A DNA stretch of 27,739 nt. Origin: Nanobdellota archaeon. Its GTDB lineage: Archaea; Nanobdellota; Nanobdellia; SCGC-AAA011-G17; JAFCDX01. The DNA lies in assembly GCA_018816585.1 (NCBI GenBank), contig JAHIVQ010000003.1, forward strand, positions 1-27,739, written 5' to 3'. The notes beneath the pieces were generated by a model, which was not told the origin of the DNA, ran no database searches, and saw nothing but the letters and a program-made list of their open reading frames with translations. The first letter of the stretch is position 1. Each line of letters opens with the position of its first letter. Positions 1-5,896 of the stretch are shown piece after piece. A program made the translations under genes and the position numbers.

Positions 1-2
1 AT

Positions 3-314
3 GATGAAGAAGATGATGAAGAACAAGAAGAGGAAGAAGAAATTCCAATAGGGGATGTTGAAGTAACAGATGATGAAATTATAATAGAACTAACAGTAGA
101 TGGAATAGAAGCAAGAATAAGATTAATACTTGAAAATGTCGGCTTGTTAAAGAAAAAGCCAAAACTATCCATAGAATTTACCAGCCCTGAAATACTTGGA
201 GAAGTTAAAAATTTCAGATTGTTTGACTGGCTTACACTGTTAATTTATTTAATAATAATTACATTAATATTATTCTTGACATCTTACAGAGGTTATCTAA
301 AGTACAAGAAATAA
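3..314 (+). CDS. C-terminal part of a membrane-anchored protein (5' end outside window)
   Basis: The frame is open from the window edge to TAA at 312-314, so only the C-terminal ~103 residues are seen. They start with a highly acidic run (Asp/Glu-rich, about 13 residues), then a beta-rich stretch containing VEVTDDEIIIELTVDG, then one hydrophobic helix (WLTLLIYLIIITLILFLTS) and a short basic tail (RGYLKYKK). This suggests an extracytoplasmic protein held by a C-terminal membrane anchor with a short cytoplasmic tail. I do not recognise the family. The last ~200 bp recur at 1648-1850 and the last ~110 bp at 3204-3328, so this is probably the parent of those fragments. Confidence 0.7.
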   Translation, partial: DEEDDEEQEEEEEIPIGDVEVTDDEIIIELTVDGIEARIRLILENVGLLKKKPKLSIEFTSPEILGEVKNFRLFDWLTLLIYLIIITLILFLTSYRGYLKYKK

Positions 315-318
315 ATGA
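116..318 (+). repeat. Copy 1 of a triplicated gene 3' end
   Basis: This segment aligns without gaps to 1648-1850 (offset 1532) and its second half to 3204-3328. By eye, copies 1 and 2 are a little over 80 percent identical, with the first ~42 bases fully identical. Copy 1 is the 3' end of the intact-looking frame ending at 314. Confidence 0.85.
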
Positions 319-324
319 TATCTT

Positions 325-1482
325 CTAAATAAAAAAAGTATAACCATTTGCTACAATTTTATTTTTAATTTTAAATTTATCAAATATTTCTTTCTGGTTT
401 TTATTTAAATCTTGATTATATTTTGCTTCGATTAAGCTATCTTTTGTAATAAAATCTATTTCAATTGATTTGTCAAGATAATAATTTGGATTTTTATCTT
501 TTATGTTTAAAAAAACTAGGTTTTCATAGCTTGCACCAAGATCTTTAAATCCAGTTATTAAATTTTTAATACCAACATCTCCAATGTAAATCTTTTTTGG
601 AGAAGTTATTTTTTCATTAAGGGATTTTGAATACCTATCTACAATATAAAACAAATAAGCTTTTTCAAAATAGCTTACAAATCTTTTTGCACTATCTACT
701 GAAATTTTTAATATTTCCGATATTTTGTTATAACTCATCGGTTTTCCTACTCTTTGGCATAACAAAATAAAAAGCTCTTTTATTGTTTTTTCTGCAGTTA
801 TTTTATGGTAAGCGATAATATCCTTGTAAATTATGCCCTCTATCAATTCATTGAGGTATTCTTTATCTTCTGTAAGAACATAATATGGAATCCCCCCAAT
901 TTTTAGATAATCTTTAAAATAACTCTCTAATTTAGCACTATCTGATTTAATTATTTTTGCTTCTTTAAAAATTAAAAATTCTTGAAAATCTAAAGGTATT
1001 ACTTCAATAGTTTTTGTTCTTCCGGTTAGACTTGCCTTTTTATCCCGCATTAAAGTTGCAATTGAAGAAGAACAAATTATTTTTATATTTTCATTATCAT
1101 AAATACTTTTTAGCTCTCGTTCAAAATTTTCTCTAGAAGAAACTTCATCTAAGATTAAATAGAAGAAATCTGATGAGGATTTTTTATGTACCTTTCTAAA
1201 CTCCTCTATTAATTGATGAATGCTAAATTCAAGAAGGTTAAAAGAATCCATACTAATAAAAAAGATATCTTCAGGTTTAGTCTTATTTTCTAATAAATGT
1301 TTGATTGTCTGCTTGATTATTGTAGTTTTTCCTACTCTTCTGAGACCAGTTAAAATAATAATTTCTTTAGATTTTAAATTATTTAAAATTTGTTTAGTAT
1401 ATTTATCTCTGGGATAACTCTTTTCTTTAAATTTGCCTTCCCACCAAGGATTTTGCTTAAACAGTTCCGCTTCTATTTCCAT
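325..1482 (-). CDS. AAA-family ATPase with DUF4143-like C-terminal domain
   Basis: A 385-residue protein of the archaeal AAA_14/DUF4143 ATPase type. Walker A is GLRRVGKTT near residues 46-54 and Walker B is FYLILDEVS near 107-115; a GR sensor-like segment (SLTGRTKTIEVIPLDFQEF) follows, as is typical of the family. After a winged-helix-like middle (YNKISEILKISVDSAKRFVSYFEKAYLF) the C-terminus has IEIDFITKDSLIEAKYN, resembling the PD-(D/E)XK-like core of DUF4143. The family is common and mobile in archaea but its cellular role is poorly known. The gene sits alone, antisense to its neighbours, between two copies of a repeated gene 3' end, consistent with an inserted cassette. It has a TATA box 25 nt upstream of ATG and two palindromes beyond that. 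Its TAG stop lies 11 bp from the stop of the upstream membrane protein. Confidence 0.85.
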   Translation of the reverse strand: MEIEAELFKQNPWWEGKFKEKSYPRDKYTKQILNNLKSKEIIILTGLRRVGKTTIIKQTIKHLLENKTKPEDIFFISMDSFNLLEFSIHQLIEEFRKVHKKSSSDFFYLILDEVSSRENFERELKSIYDNENIKIICSSSIATLMRDKKASLTGRTKTIEVIPLDFQEFLIFKEAKIIKSDSAKLESYFKDYLKIGGIPYYVLTEDKEYLNELIEGIIYKDIIAYHKITAEKTIKELFILLCQRVGKPMSYNKISEILKISVDSAKRFVSYFEKAYLFYIVDRYSKSLNEKITSPKKIYIGDVGIKNLITGFKDLGASYENLVFLNIKDKNPNYYLDKSIEIDFITKDSLIEAKYNQDLNKNQKEIFDKFKIKNKIVANGYTFFI

Positions 1483-1501
1483 GTTTAATGCTAGTTTTTT
1501 G

Positions 1502-1511
1502 TATATTTAAA
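1502..1511 (-). promoter_or_regulatory. TATA box for the AAA ATPase gene
   Basis: On the minus strand TTTAAATATA is centred about 25 nt upstream of the ATG at 1482. That is the archaeal TATA-to-start distance, so the transcript is probably leaderless. Confidence 0.6.
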
Positions 1512-1514
1512 CTT

Positions 1515-1562
1515 TACGATGGGGTCGTATAGTCATAGCTGTCTCTTTACGATGCAGTCGTA
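1515..1562. promoter_or_regulatory. Two palindromic operator-like sites, 33 bp apart
   Basis: TACGA-N5-TCGTA occurs at 1515-1529 and again at 1548-1562, inside a direct repeat TTTACGATG(G/C)(G/A)GTCGTATAGT. The centres are 33 bp apart, about three helical turns, so both would face the same side of the DNA. The nearer site abuts the TATA/BRE position of the divergent ATPase gene. This looks like a regulator binding region; the regulator is unknown. Confidence 0.6.
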
Positions 1563-1647
1563 TAGTATTTAGCTAAAAATTACTGGATTTTAAAGAAGCA
1601 AGATCAAATAATTGCAAATATATTAACACTATCAGTATCCAAATAAC

Positions 1648-1850
1648 AATAAGATTAATACTTGAAAATGTCGGCTTGTTAAAGAAAAAACCAAAGGTAT
1701 CTATAGAATTTAGCACTCCAGAAATACAGGGAAATCCTAAACAATTCAGATTGTTTGACTGGCTTAACCTGTTGATTTATTTAATAATACTTACTTTTAT
1801 CATGTTTTTAACCTCTTACATGGGTTATATGAAATATAAGAAATAAATGA
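1648..1850 (+). pseudogene. Copy 2 of the membrane-protein 3' end (start-less fragment)
   Basis: The segment repeats 116-318 with no gaps. Its frame encodes RLILENVGLLKKKP, an FDWLNLLIYLII membrane helix and the tail MGYMKYKK, ending at TAA 1844-1846. Upstream the frame is open only to a stop at 1574-1576 and contains no ATG, and sequence before 1648 no longer resembles the parent. It is therefore a 3' fragment, not a gene. Substitutions relative to copy 1 largely keep the amino-acid character, which suggests divergence as coding sequence or recruitment from a related paralogue. Confidence 0.75.
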
Positions 1851-1916
1851 ATAAATACCTCTGTTTTAGCTGTAATTAATTGAGCACAATATTTTATTAA
1901 TTCTTTTTTGATAAAT

Positions 1917-1940
1917 AAGAAGCTTAATTTTAAGCTTCTT
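1917..1940. other. 24-bp perfect palindrome in the spacer
   Basis: AAGAAGCTTAA, TT, TTAAGCTTCTT forms an 11-bp perfect hairpin. It lies in the spacer (1851-2000) between the second 3'-end copy and the next promoter, where I see no gene. It could be a transcription end signal or an operator; no strong U-tract follows, so its role is open. Confidence 0.5.
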
Positions 1941-2000
1941 GCAAGATTACAGAGCTTTTAGGATGTTAAAATTTTGACGAAGCTTACCATAAATAAAAAG

Positions 2001-2049
2001 GAAAGGTTTAAATACTAAAGTGAATAACACTATTCATTAAGTGAATAAC
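2001..2049 (+). promoter_or_regulatory. Promoter and three-half-site operator of the HTH-nucleotidyltransferase gene
   Basis: BRE/TATA reads GAAAGG-TTTAAATA at 2001-2014. Just downstream, over the expected transcription start, are TGAATA (2021-2026), TATTCA (2031-2036) and TGAATA (2042-2047): two overlapping inverted repeats, or the direct repeat AAGTGAATAAC twice. The position suits repression. The first gene product has an N-terminal helix-turn-helix region, so autoregulation is the simplest inference. Confidence 0.6.
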
Positions 2050-2053
2050 TAAT

Positions 2054-2677
2054 ATGAGACAAAAAACATTATTGAAAATTATAAGGTTAATGAGAAAAGG
2101 ATTAGATATTGGGTTAACCATATTAAATATTTCTAAACAGCTAAAAATAGGATACAGACCCGCATATAATCATATAACTGAAATGGAAAAAGAACAGATT
2201 GTCCAAATAGAAAAGATAGGCAGTTCAAAACAATGCAGATTAAACTTGACTAGTCCAAAAACAAGGCATTTGCTTGAATCTTTAGATATCATAAGGAAAG
2301 AGGAGATCTATAAAGAGAATCCAAAACTAAAACAGATTATTGAAAATTTAATCACTAAACTTACAGAGAAATTTATATCTGAAATTCAATCTATTGTTTT
2401 ATTTGGAAGTTATGCAAAAGGAACTGCAACAAAAAAATCAGATATAGATTTATTATTTGTGGTAAATGGTTTAAAGAATAAAGTCCTGAGGGAATCAATA
2501 GAGAGAGAATGTGCCAGTTATCAGTATTCACATAATATTAAAGTAAGCCCGATTATTACTGATATTGAGGAATTAAAGAAGATGCTTAAAGCAAAGGAAT
2601 TAAATGTGGGAAAAGAAATCAGGGAATATGGAATTTCTTTATATGGTCACGAAATGTTTTGGAGAGTAATCACATGA
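2054..2677 (+). CDS. HTH-nucleotidyltransferase fusion, probable antitoxin (MNT type)
   Basis: A 207-residue protein. Residues ~1-70 look like a winged helix-turn-helix (TILNISKQLKIGYRPAYNHI followed by a basic wing). Residues ~110-195 are a minimal nucleotidyltransferase with the signature GSX10DXD (G118, S119, D130, D132). In MntA-HepT systems the nucleotidyltransferase neutralises a HEPN RNase toxin by adenylylating it; here the partner is the next gene, overlapping by ATGA. The HTH fusion would let the antitoxin bind the three-half-site operator at 2021-2047. The module lies between two copies of a duplicated gene 3' end, suggesting it arrived as a cassette. Adenylylation and autoregulation are inferred from family and context. 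Confidence 0.8.
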   Translation: MRQKTLLKIIRLMRKGLDIGLTILNISKQLKIGYRPAYNHITEMEKEQIVQIEKIGSSKQCRLNLTSPKTRHLLESLDIIRKEEIYKENPKLKQIIENLITKLTEKFISEIQSIVLFGSYAKGTATKKSDIDLLFVVNGLKNKVLRESIERECASYQYSHNIKVSPIITDIEELKKMLKAKELNVGKEIREYGISLYGHEMFWRVIT

Positions 2678-3222
2678 GAGACAGAAATGAATTCTTAAAG
2701 AAAAAAATAGAAGGATATTTGAAAAAGAAACAGCTTTTCAAAAGTGATGAGTACAAGAAACTTGAAAAGTCATTCTTAACAAAAGCAAGAAAGAATTTTA
2801 CTGTTGCTAATCTACTTTTCAATATTTCTGAAAAAGAGGATATAAGAAAACTGCTTAATCTCGCTTCTGATTTTGAAATGTATGATTGGGTTATTATTGT
2901 CTCTTACTATGCAATGTATACATCCAGTTTATCTGCATTGGCTAGATTAGGCTATAAATCCAAAAGCCATGCCGCAACAATTACCATCTTAGAGTATAAC
3001 TTTGTCAGAGATAAAAAGCTTGAAACAGAGGATATTCACAAGCTTGTAAAGGCATATAATTTAAGCGAGCAGTTAATCACTAAACTTATCCAGACAAAAA
3101 CAAAAAGAGAGACTGCTCAATATGATGCAACTCCTTCAATAACAAGGGAGATGGCAAAAACATCTTTAGACGATGCTGATGATTTTATAATAAGGATTGA
3201 GGAAAATACAGGGAAATCCTAA
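2674..3222 (+). CDS. HEPN-domain protein, probable toxin partner
   Basis: Helical protein of ~182 residues resembling the HEPN family: a two-helix core (YDWVIIVSYYAMYTSSLSAL), the segment SKSHAATITILEY, and the terminal motif RETAQYD that matches the usual R..A.Y signature. I do not see a clear RX4-6H catalytic pair, so RNase activity is uncertain. I chose ATG 2674, which overlaps the upstream stop as ATGA; a TTG at 2659 would also be in frame but is less likely. The last residues (NTGKS, stop at 3220-3222) are encoded inside copy 3 of the repeated gene 3' end, in a different frame from the original, so the repeat supplies this gene's stop codon. That argues for insertion directly beside or into the repeat. 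Confidence 0.75.
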   Translation: MRDRNEFLKKKIEGYLKKKQLFKSDEYKKLEKSFLTKARKNFTVANLLFNISEKEDIRKLLNLASDFEMYDWVIIVSYYAMYTSSLSALARLGYKSKSHAATITILEYNFVRDKKLETEDIHKLVKAYNLSEQLITKLIQTKTKRETAQYDATPSITREMAKTSLDDADDFIIRIEENTGKS

Positions 3223-3328
3223 AAATTTCAGCTTATTTGACTGGCTTACACTGTTAATTTATTTAATGATACTTACTTTTATCATGTTTTTAACCTCTTA
3301 TAGGGGTTATATAAAGTACAAATCATAA
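3204..3328 (+). pseudogene. Copy 3 of the membrane-protein 3' end, overlapping the HEPN gene end
   Basis: Aligns without gaps to copy 2 (offset 1482), from AAATACAGGGAAATCCT through the membrane helix and tail GYIKYKS to TAA 3326-3328. It is a mosaic: some stretches match copy 2 (ATACTTACTTTTATCATG), others copy 1 (GGCTTACACTGTTAATTT). It has no start of its own. Its first ~19 bases are also the last codons of the HEPN gene in another frame. Confidence 0.75.
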
Positions 3329-3348
3329 AATTTACTAATTTCAAAATC

Positions 3349-3358
3349 TTAATAAATA
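3349..3358 (+). promoter_or_regulatory. TATA box of the four-gene MinD operon
   Basis: TTAATAAATA is centred about 24 nt before ATG 3378, predicting a leaderless transcript for the whole operon. Confidence 0.5.
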
Positions 3359-3377
3359 TGCTCTACTTCCAAATAGT

Positions 3378-3854
3378 ATGGAAAGTGTTGTTGAAAGGCA
3401 TTACGAATTATTGAATTTAGCAAAAAAGTCACTAAAAACAGCTGATCATTTAACTTACATGACTTATCCTTTAGTTAAGGATATAAAAATAATAGTTGCA
3501 ATAACAGAAAATATTTATTCATCTGTAATTAATGCAATGGAATCTGTTTTGCAGTATGACAGATATTACAAAAGAATAAATCCTTTAGCTGAAAATTTTG
3601 ATTCAAGATTTCAGGTTTTCAAGGAAAAATGCGCACAAAGATATAATTTTGACAGAGATGACCTTTCATTAATAGATGAATTAAGGACAATAGTAGCTCA
3701 TAGAAGCAATAGTACAATGGAGTTCATAAGAAATGACAAATTAATAATATGCTCTCCTAATTTTAAAATGAAAACATTCGATATCAATGCAATAAAGCAA
3801 TATTTAATAAAGACAAAGAAGTTTATCGCGAAGGTTGATGCAATTGTAAGATGA
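3378..3854 (+). CDS. Small helical protein with HEPN-like RX4H motif
   Basis: 158 residues, mostly predicted helical, with no signal peptide or membrane segment. I do not recognise the family firmly. The segment ELRTIVAHRSNS has R103 and H108 in the RX4H spacing of HEPN nucleases and sits at the start of a late helix, as HEPN motifs do. It is the first gene of an operon whose next start overlaps its stop (ATGA at 3851-3854). A role with its neighbours, another small helical protein and a MinD-like ATPase, is likely; whether it is a nuclease, a helical adaptor or something else is not shown by sequence. Confidence 0.6.
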   Translation: MESVVERHYELLNLAKKSLKTADHLTYMTYPLVKDIKIIVAITENIYSSVINAMESVLQYDRYYKRINPLAENFDSRFQVFKEKCAQRYNFDRDDLSLIDELRTIVAHRSNSTMEFIRNDKLIICSPNFKMKTFDINAIKQYLIKTKKFIAKVDAIVR

Positions 3855-4288
3855 TAGAATCACTAGAAGAAGCAAAAAATGAGATAAGAAGGGCAGATCA
3901 TATAATTTTTATTAGTTTAAAGTATGCGAGAACATGTGAGGTAATAATGAATGCTATACAAAAATTCATTTCTTGTTATGATTATGGTATTCTTAGCTTG
4001 TTAAAAAAACTTGAAAAAGAAAAAAAAATAAAGTTTATCCCAAGTTCTCCAATAGAGAGGTCAGATATAGTTGAAAAATATATTAAACAAACTAAACCAT
4101 TTATAAAACATTATAAATTATTTAAAAAAATAACAAAATGTGAATATACTCCAAGAGAGGAATACAGAAAGCACATAACTATGATAACAAAAGATAAAAA
4201 ACCAATTGAAATAACAACAGATGTCTTAGTTGAATATTTTGAGGTAACAAAAAACTTTATAAGATTCGTAGAGGAATATATAACATGA
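3851..4288 (+). CDS. Second small helical protein, HEPN-like pair member
   Basis: 145 residues, helical and basic. The N-terminal layout resembles the preceding protein (a helix with EAKNEIRRADHI against LLNLAKKSLKTADHL, then a long hydrophobic helix), so the two may be distant paralogues. The region PREEYRKHITMI has an R-X5-H spacing compatible with, but weak evidence for, a HEPN motif. ATGA overlaps join it to the gene before (3851) and after (4285), implying coupled translation. Function unknown. Confidence 0.55.
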   Translation: MIESLEEAKNEIRRADHIIFISLKYARTCEVIMNAIQKFISCYDYGILSLLKKLEKEKKIKFIPSSPIERSDIVEKYIKQTKPFIKHYKLFKKITKCEYTPREEYRKHITMITKDKKPIEITTDVLVEYFEVTKNFIRFVEEYIT

Positions 4289-5064
4289 CTTATATCATAT
4301 CTATATGTTCAGGAAAAGGTGGAGTTGGGAAAACCAATGTTGTTATTAATCTTGGCATGGCTCTAAAAAATTTAGGTAAAGACGTCACGTTACTTGATGC
4401 AAATCTTACTGCCCCTAATTTAGGTTTAAATCTTGGATTTTCAAAAATACCAATAACTCTTAATGATGCTCTAAAAGGAAGAAATCATATTACAGAAGCT
4501 GTTTATATACATTCTTCAGGTATTAAGGTACTTCCTGCAAGTATAGCTTTAAAAGATTTATCAGATGTTTATCCTGAAAAACTAAAAGAAGCTTATTCTG
4601 ATCTTAAAAAAAATTCAGAATTAGTAATAGTTGATAATGCTCCTGGCCTTGGCAGGGAAGTTGTAAATAGCATAAAAAACTCTGATGAGATTCTTGTTGT
4701 AACAAATCCTGATTTAGCTTCAGTGACAGATGCATTAAGGACAGTTAAATTAGCAAAAAATCTTAAAATTCCAATAAGAGGGATTGTCTTAACAAGATTT
4801 AATGAAAGCAAGTATGAATTATCTATAAGTGAAGTTGAAAGCATAATAGGAGAGAAAATAATTTCAATTATACCGGAAGATGATTTTGTTAAAAGCTCTA
4901 TTAAGCAAAAAAGTTCTGTTATAACATTATACCCAAAAAGCAAGTCTTCATTAGCATATAAAAAGCTTGCATCTGATATTTTAGGTATGAAATTTAATGA
5001 AGAATATAAAGAAGATATAACTAATATTCATAAATTATTAAGATTTTTTGGCTTTAGAAAATGA
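4285..5064 (+). CDS. MinD/Mrp-like deviant Walker ATPase
   Basis: 259 residues of the MinD/ParA superfamily. The N-terminal GKGGVGKT is the deviant Walker A, with signature lysine K11 and P-loop K16. LLDANLTAPNLGLNLG is the switch 1 region, and VIVDNAPGLG is the Walker B/switch 2 segment (usual DxPxG). The C-terminus ITNIHKLLRFFGFRK is amphipathic and basic, as in the MinD membrane-targeting helix. It probably acts as an ATP-dependent dimer at the membrane that positions or activates partners. Its operon contains two small helical proteins before it and an integral membrane protein after it, all joined by ATGA overlaps; these are the natural candidate partners. Confidence 0.8.
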   Translation: MTYIISICSGKGGVGKTNVVINLGMALKNLGKDVTLLDANLTAPNLGLNLGFSKIPITLNDALKGRNHITEAVYIHSSGIKVLPASIALKDLSDVYPEKLKEAYSDLKKNSELVIVDNAPGLGREVVNSIKNSDEILVVTNPDLASVTDALRTVKLAKNLKIPIRGIVLTRFNESKYELSISEVESIIGEKIISIIPEDDFVKSSIKQKSSVITLYPKSKSSLAYKKLASDILGMKFNEEYKEDITNIHKLLRFFGFRK

Positions 5065-5651
5065 TAGAAAAATCCAGATTAAAAATAATAAGTTATGTAA
5101 TCATTTTATTTATCTTATCTTTGCTGGTTTTATTAATTATAAACAAGAATTTTGAGTTGGTTTTTTATATTGTTGAGATAGCTGTTCTTACACTTATTGT
5201 AATATTTTATCACAAACATTTATATCTTACGAGAAATATTTTATTTGGATTATTTCTCTTTGCTGCCTTACACATTCTTGGAGTTTACATTTATATTGGA
5301 GATGTAAGATTATATGATTTTTGGATTATTTCTAATATATTAAAATATGATAATATTGTTCATTTTATAGGTTCTTTTGTTGCAGCTCTCATTGCATATA
5401 ATTTATTATTTCCTTATATAGATGATAAAATAAAAATGAAAGGAATATATCTTACACTCTTGCTAATCTTAATAGTATCTGGTGTAGGAGCTTTTAATGA
5501 AATCCTTGAGTTAGTTGGAGTAATATTTTTTAATGCTGCAAAAGATGTTGGTGGTTATATGAATAATGCATTTGATCTTGTATTTAATCTTCTTGGAGTT
5601 TTAGCAGCATCTATATATTTAGTTTATTATTATAAGAAAGATAAAAAGTAA
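5061..5651 (+). CDS. Polytopic membrane protein, DUF2238/YjdF-like
   Basis: 196 residues with about five or six membrane segments (near residues 7-27, 30-48, 60-78, 98-117, 130-150, 170-188). The pairing of DNIVHFIGSFVAA with an acidic GAFNEILELVGV and an ND-type helix (NNAFDLVFNLLGVLAAS) resembles DUF2238/YjdF membrane proteins, whose function is unknown. It starts inside the stop of the MinD-like gene (ATGA) and ends the operon. It may be the membrane partner of that ATPase; this is inferred from context only. Confidence 0.65.
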   Translation: MIEKSRLKIISYVIILFILSLLVLLIINKNFELVFYIVEIAVLTLIVIFYHKHLYLTRNILFGLFLFAALHILGVYIYIGDVRLYDFWIISNILKYDNIVHFIGSFVAALIAYNLLFPYIDDKIKMKGIYLTLLLILIVSGVGAFNEILELVGVIFFNAAKDVGGYMNNAFDLVFNLLGVLAASIYLVYYYKKDKK

Positions 5652-5655
5652 GATT

Positions 5656-5673
5656 TATATACTAGAGTATATA
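5656..5673. promoter_or_regulatory. 18-bp perfect palindrome overlapping a TATA-like box
   Basis: TATATACT-AG-AGTATATA lies just after the operon's last stop. Its left arm is TATA-like and sits ~28 nt before ATG 5687, which opens only a 15-codon frame (MKGDFIHPSGYKTKN). It may be an operator/promoter or an end signal. The rest of 5674-5765 shows no supported gene. Confidence 0.4.
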
Positions 5674-5765
5674 CTTTATTATTACAATGAAAGGTGATTT
5701 TATTCATCCAAGTGGTTATAAAACCAAAAATTAGAGAAGATTTTGCTAGTTCTAATTATAAAAAA

Positions 5766-5774
5766 TTATTTAAA
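5766..5774 (+). promoter_or_regulatory. TATA box of tRNA-His
   Basis: TTATTTAAA is centred about 28 nt before the tRNA 5' end. The tRNA and hisS are only 8 nt apart, so this promoter may serve both. Confidence 0.55.
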
Positions 5775-5797
5775 CCAATAAAAATTCTTGGGGGTAT

Positions 5798-5888
5798 GGT
5801 GGCCGTGGTGTAGCCTGGTAGCACATAACCCTGTGGAATATTCTGCAGATAGGTTATAGCTCGAGTTCAAATCTCGGCGGCCACTCCA
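5798..5888 (+). tRNA. tRNA-His (GUG anticodon) with a 14-nt intron
   Basis: Acceptor GTGGCCG (5799-5805) pairs with CGGCCAC (5878-5884). The D arm is 5808-5824. Anticodon stem TAACC (5826-5830) pairs with GGTTA (5852-5856), and the T arm TCGAG/CTCGG encloses TTCAAAT. CCA is encoded at 5886-5888. Loop positions 32-37 are CTGTGG, giving anticodon GTG for histidine. Without the intron the molecule is 76 nt plus a genome-encoded G(-1) at 5798. The discriminator (5885) is T where archaeal tRNA-His normally has C73 facing G-1. The HisRS gene starts 8 nt downstream, supporting the identity. Confidence 0.9.
5837..5850 (+). other. BHB intron of tRNA-His at canonical position 37/38
   Basis: Intron AATATTCTGCAGAT. 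A central 4-bp helix CTGT (5831-5834)/GCAG (5845-5848) is flanked by 3-nt bulges GG|A and AT|A; the inner part is a small loop. Cutting within both bulges gives a normal 7-nt anticodon loop CTGTGGA. This is a substrate for the archaeal tRNA-splicing endonuclease. Confidence 0.85.
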
Positions 5889-5896
5889 TATTAACA

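Noticed and set aside
2659..2673. TTG 2659 as the HEPN gene start
   Set aside because: ATG 2674 forms an ATGA overlap with the upstream stop, matching the style of neighbouring genes.
5713..5812. Open frame reading VVIKPKIREDFASSNYKKLFKPIKILGG into the tRNA
   Set aside because: It ends inside tRNA-His and has no promoter at a suitable distance; overlap with a tRNA is unlikely.
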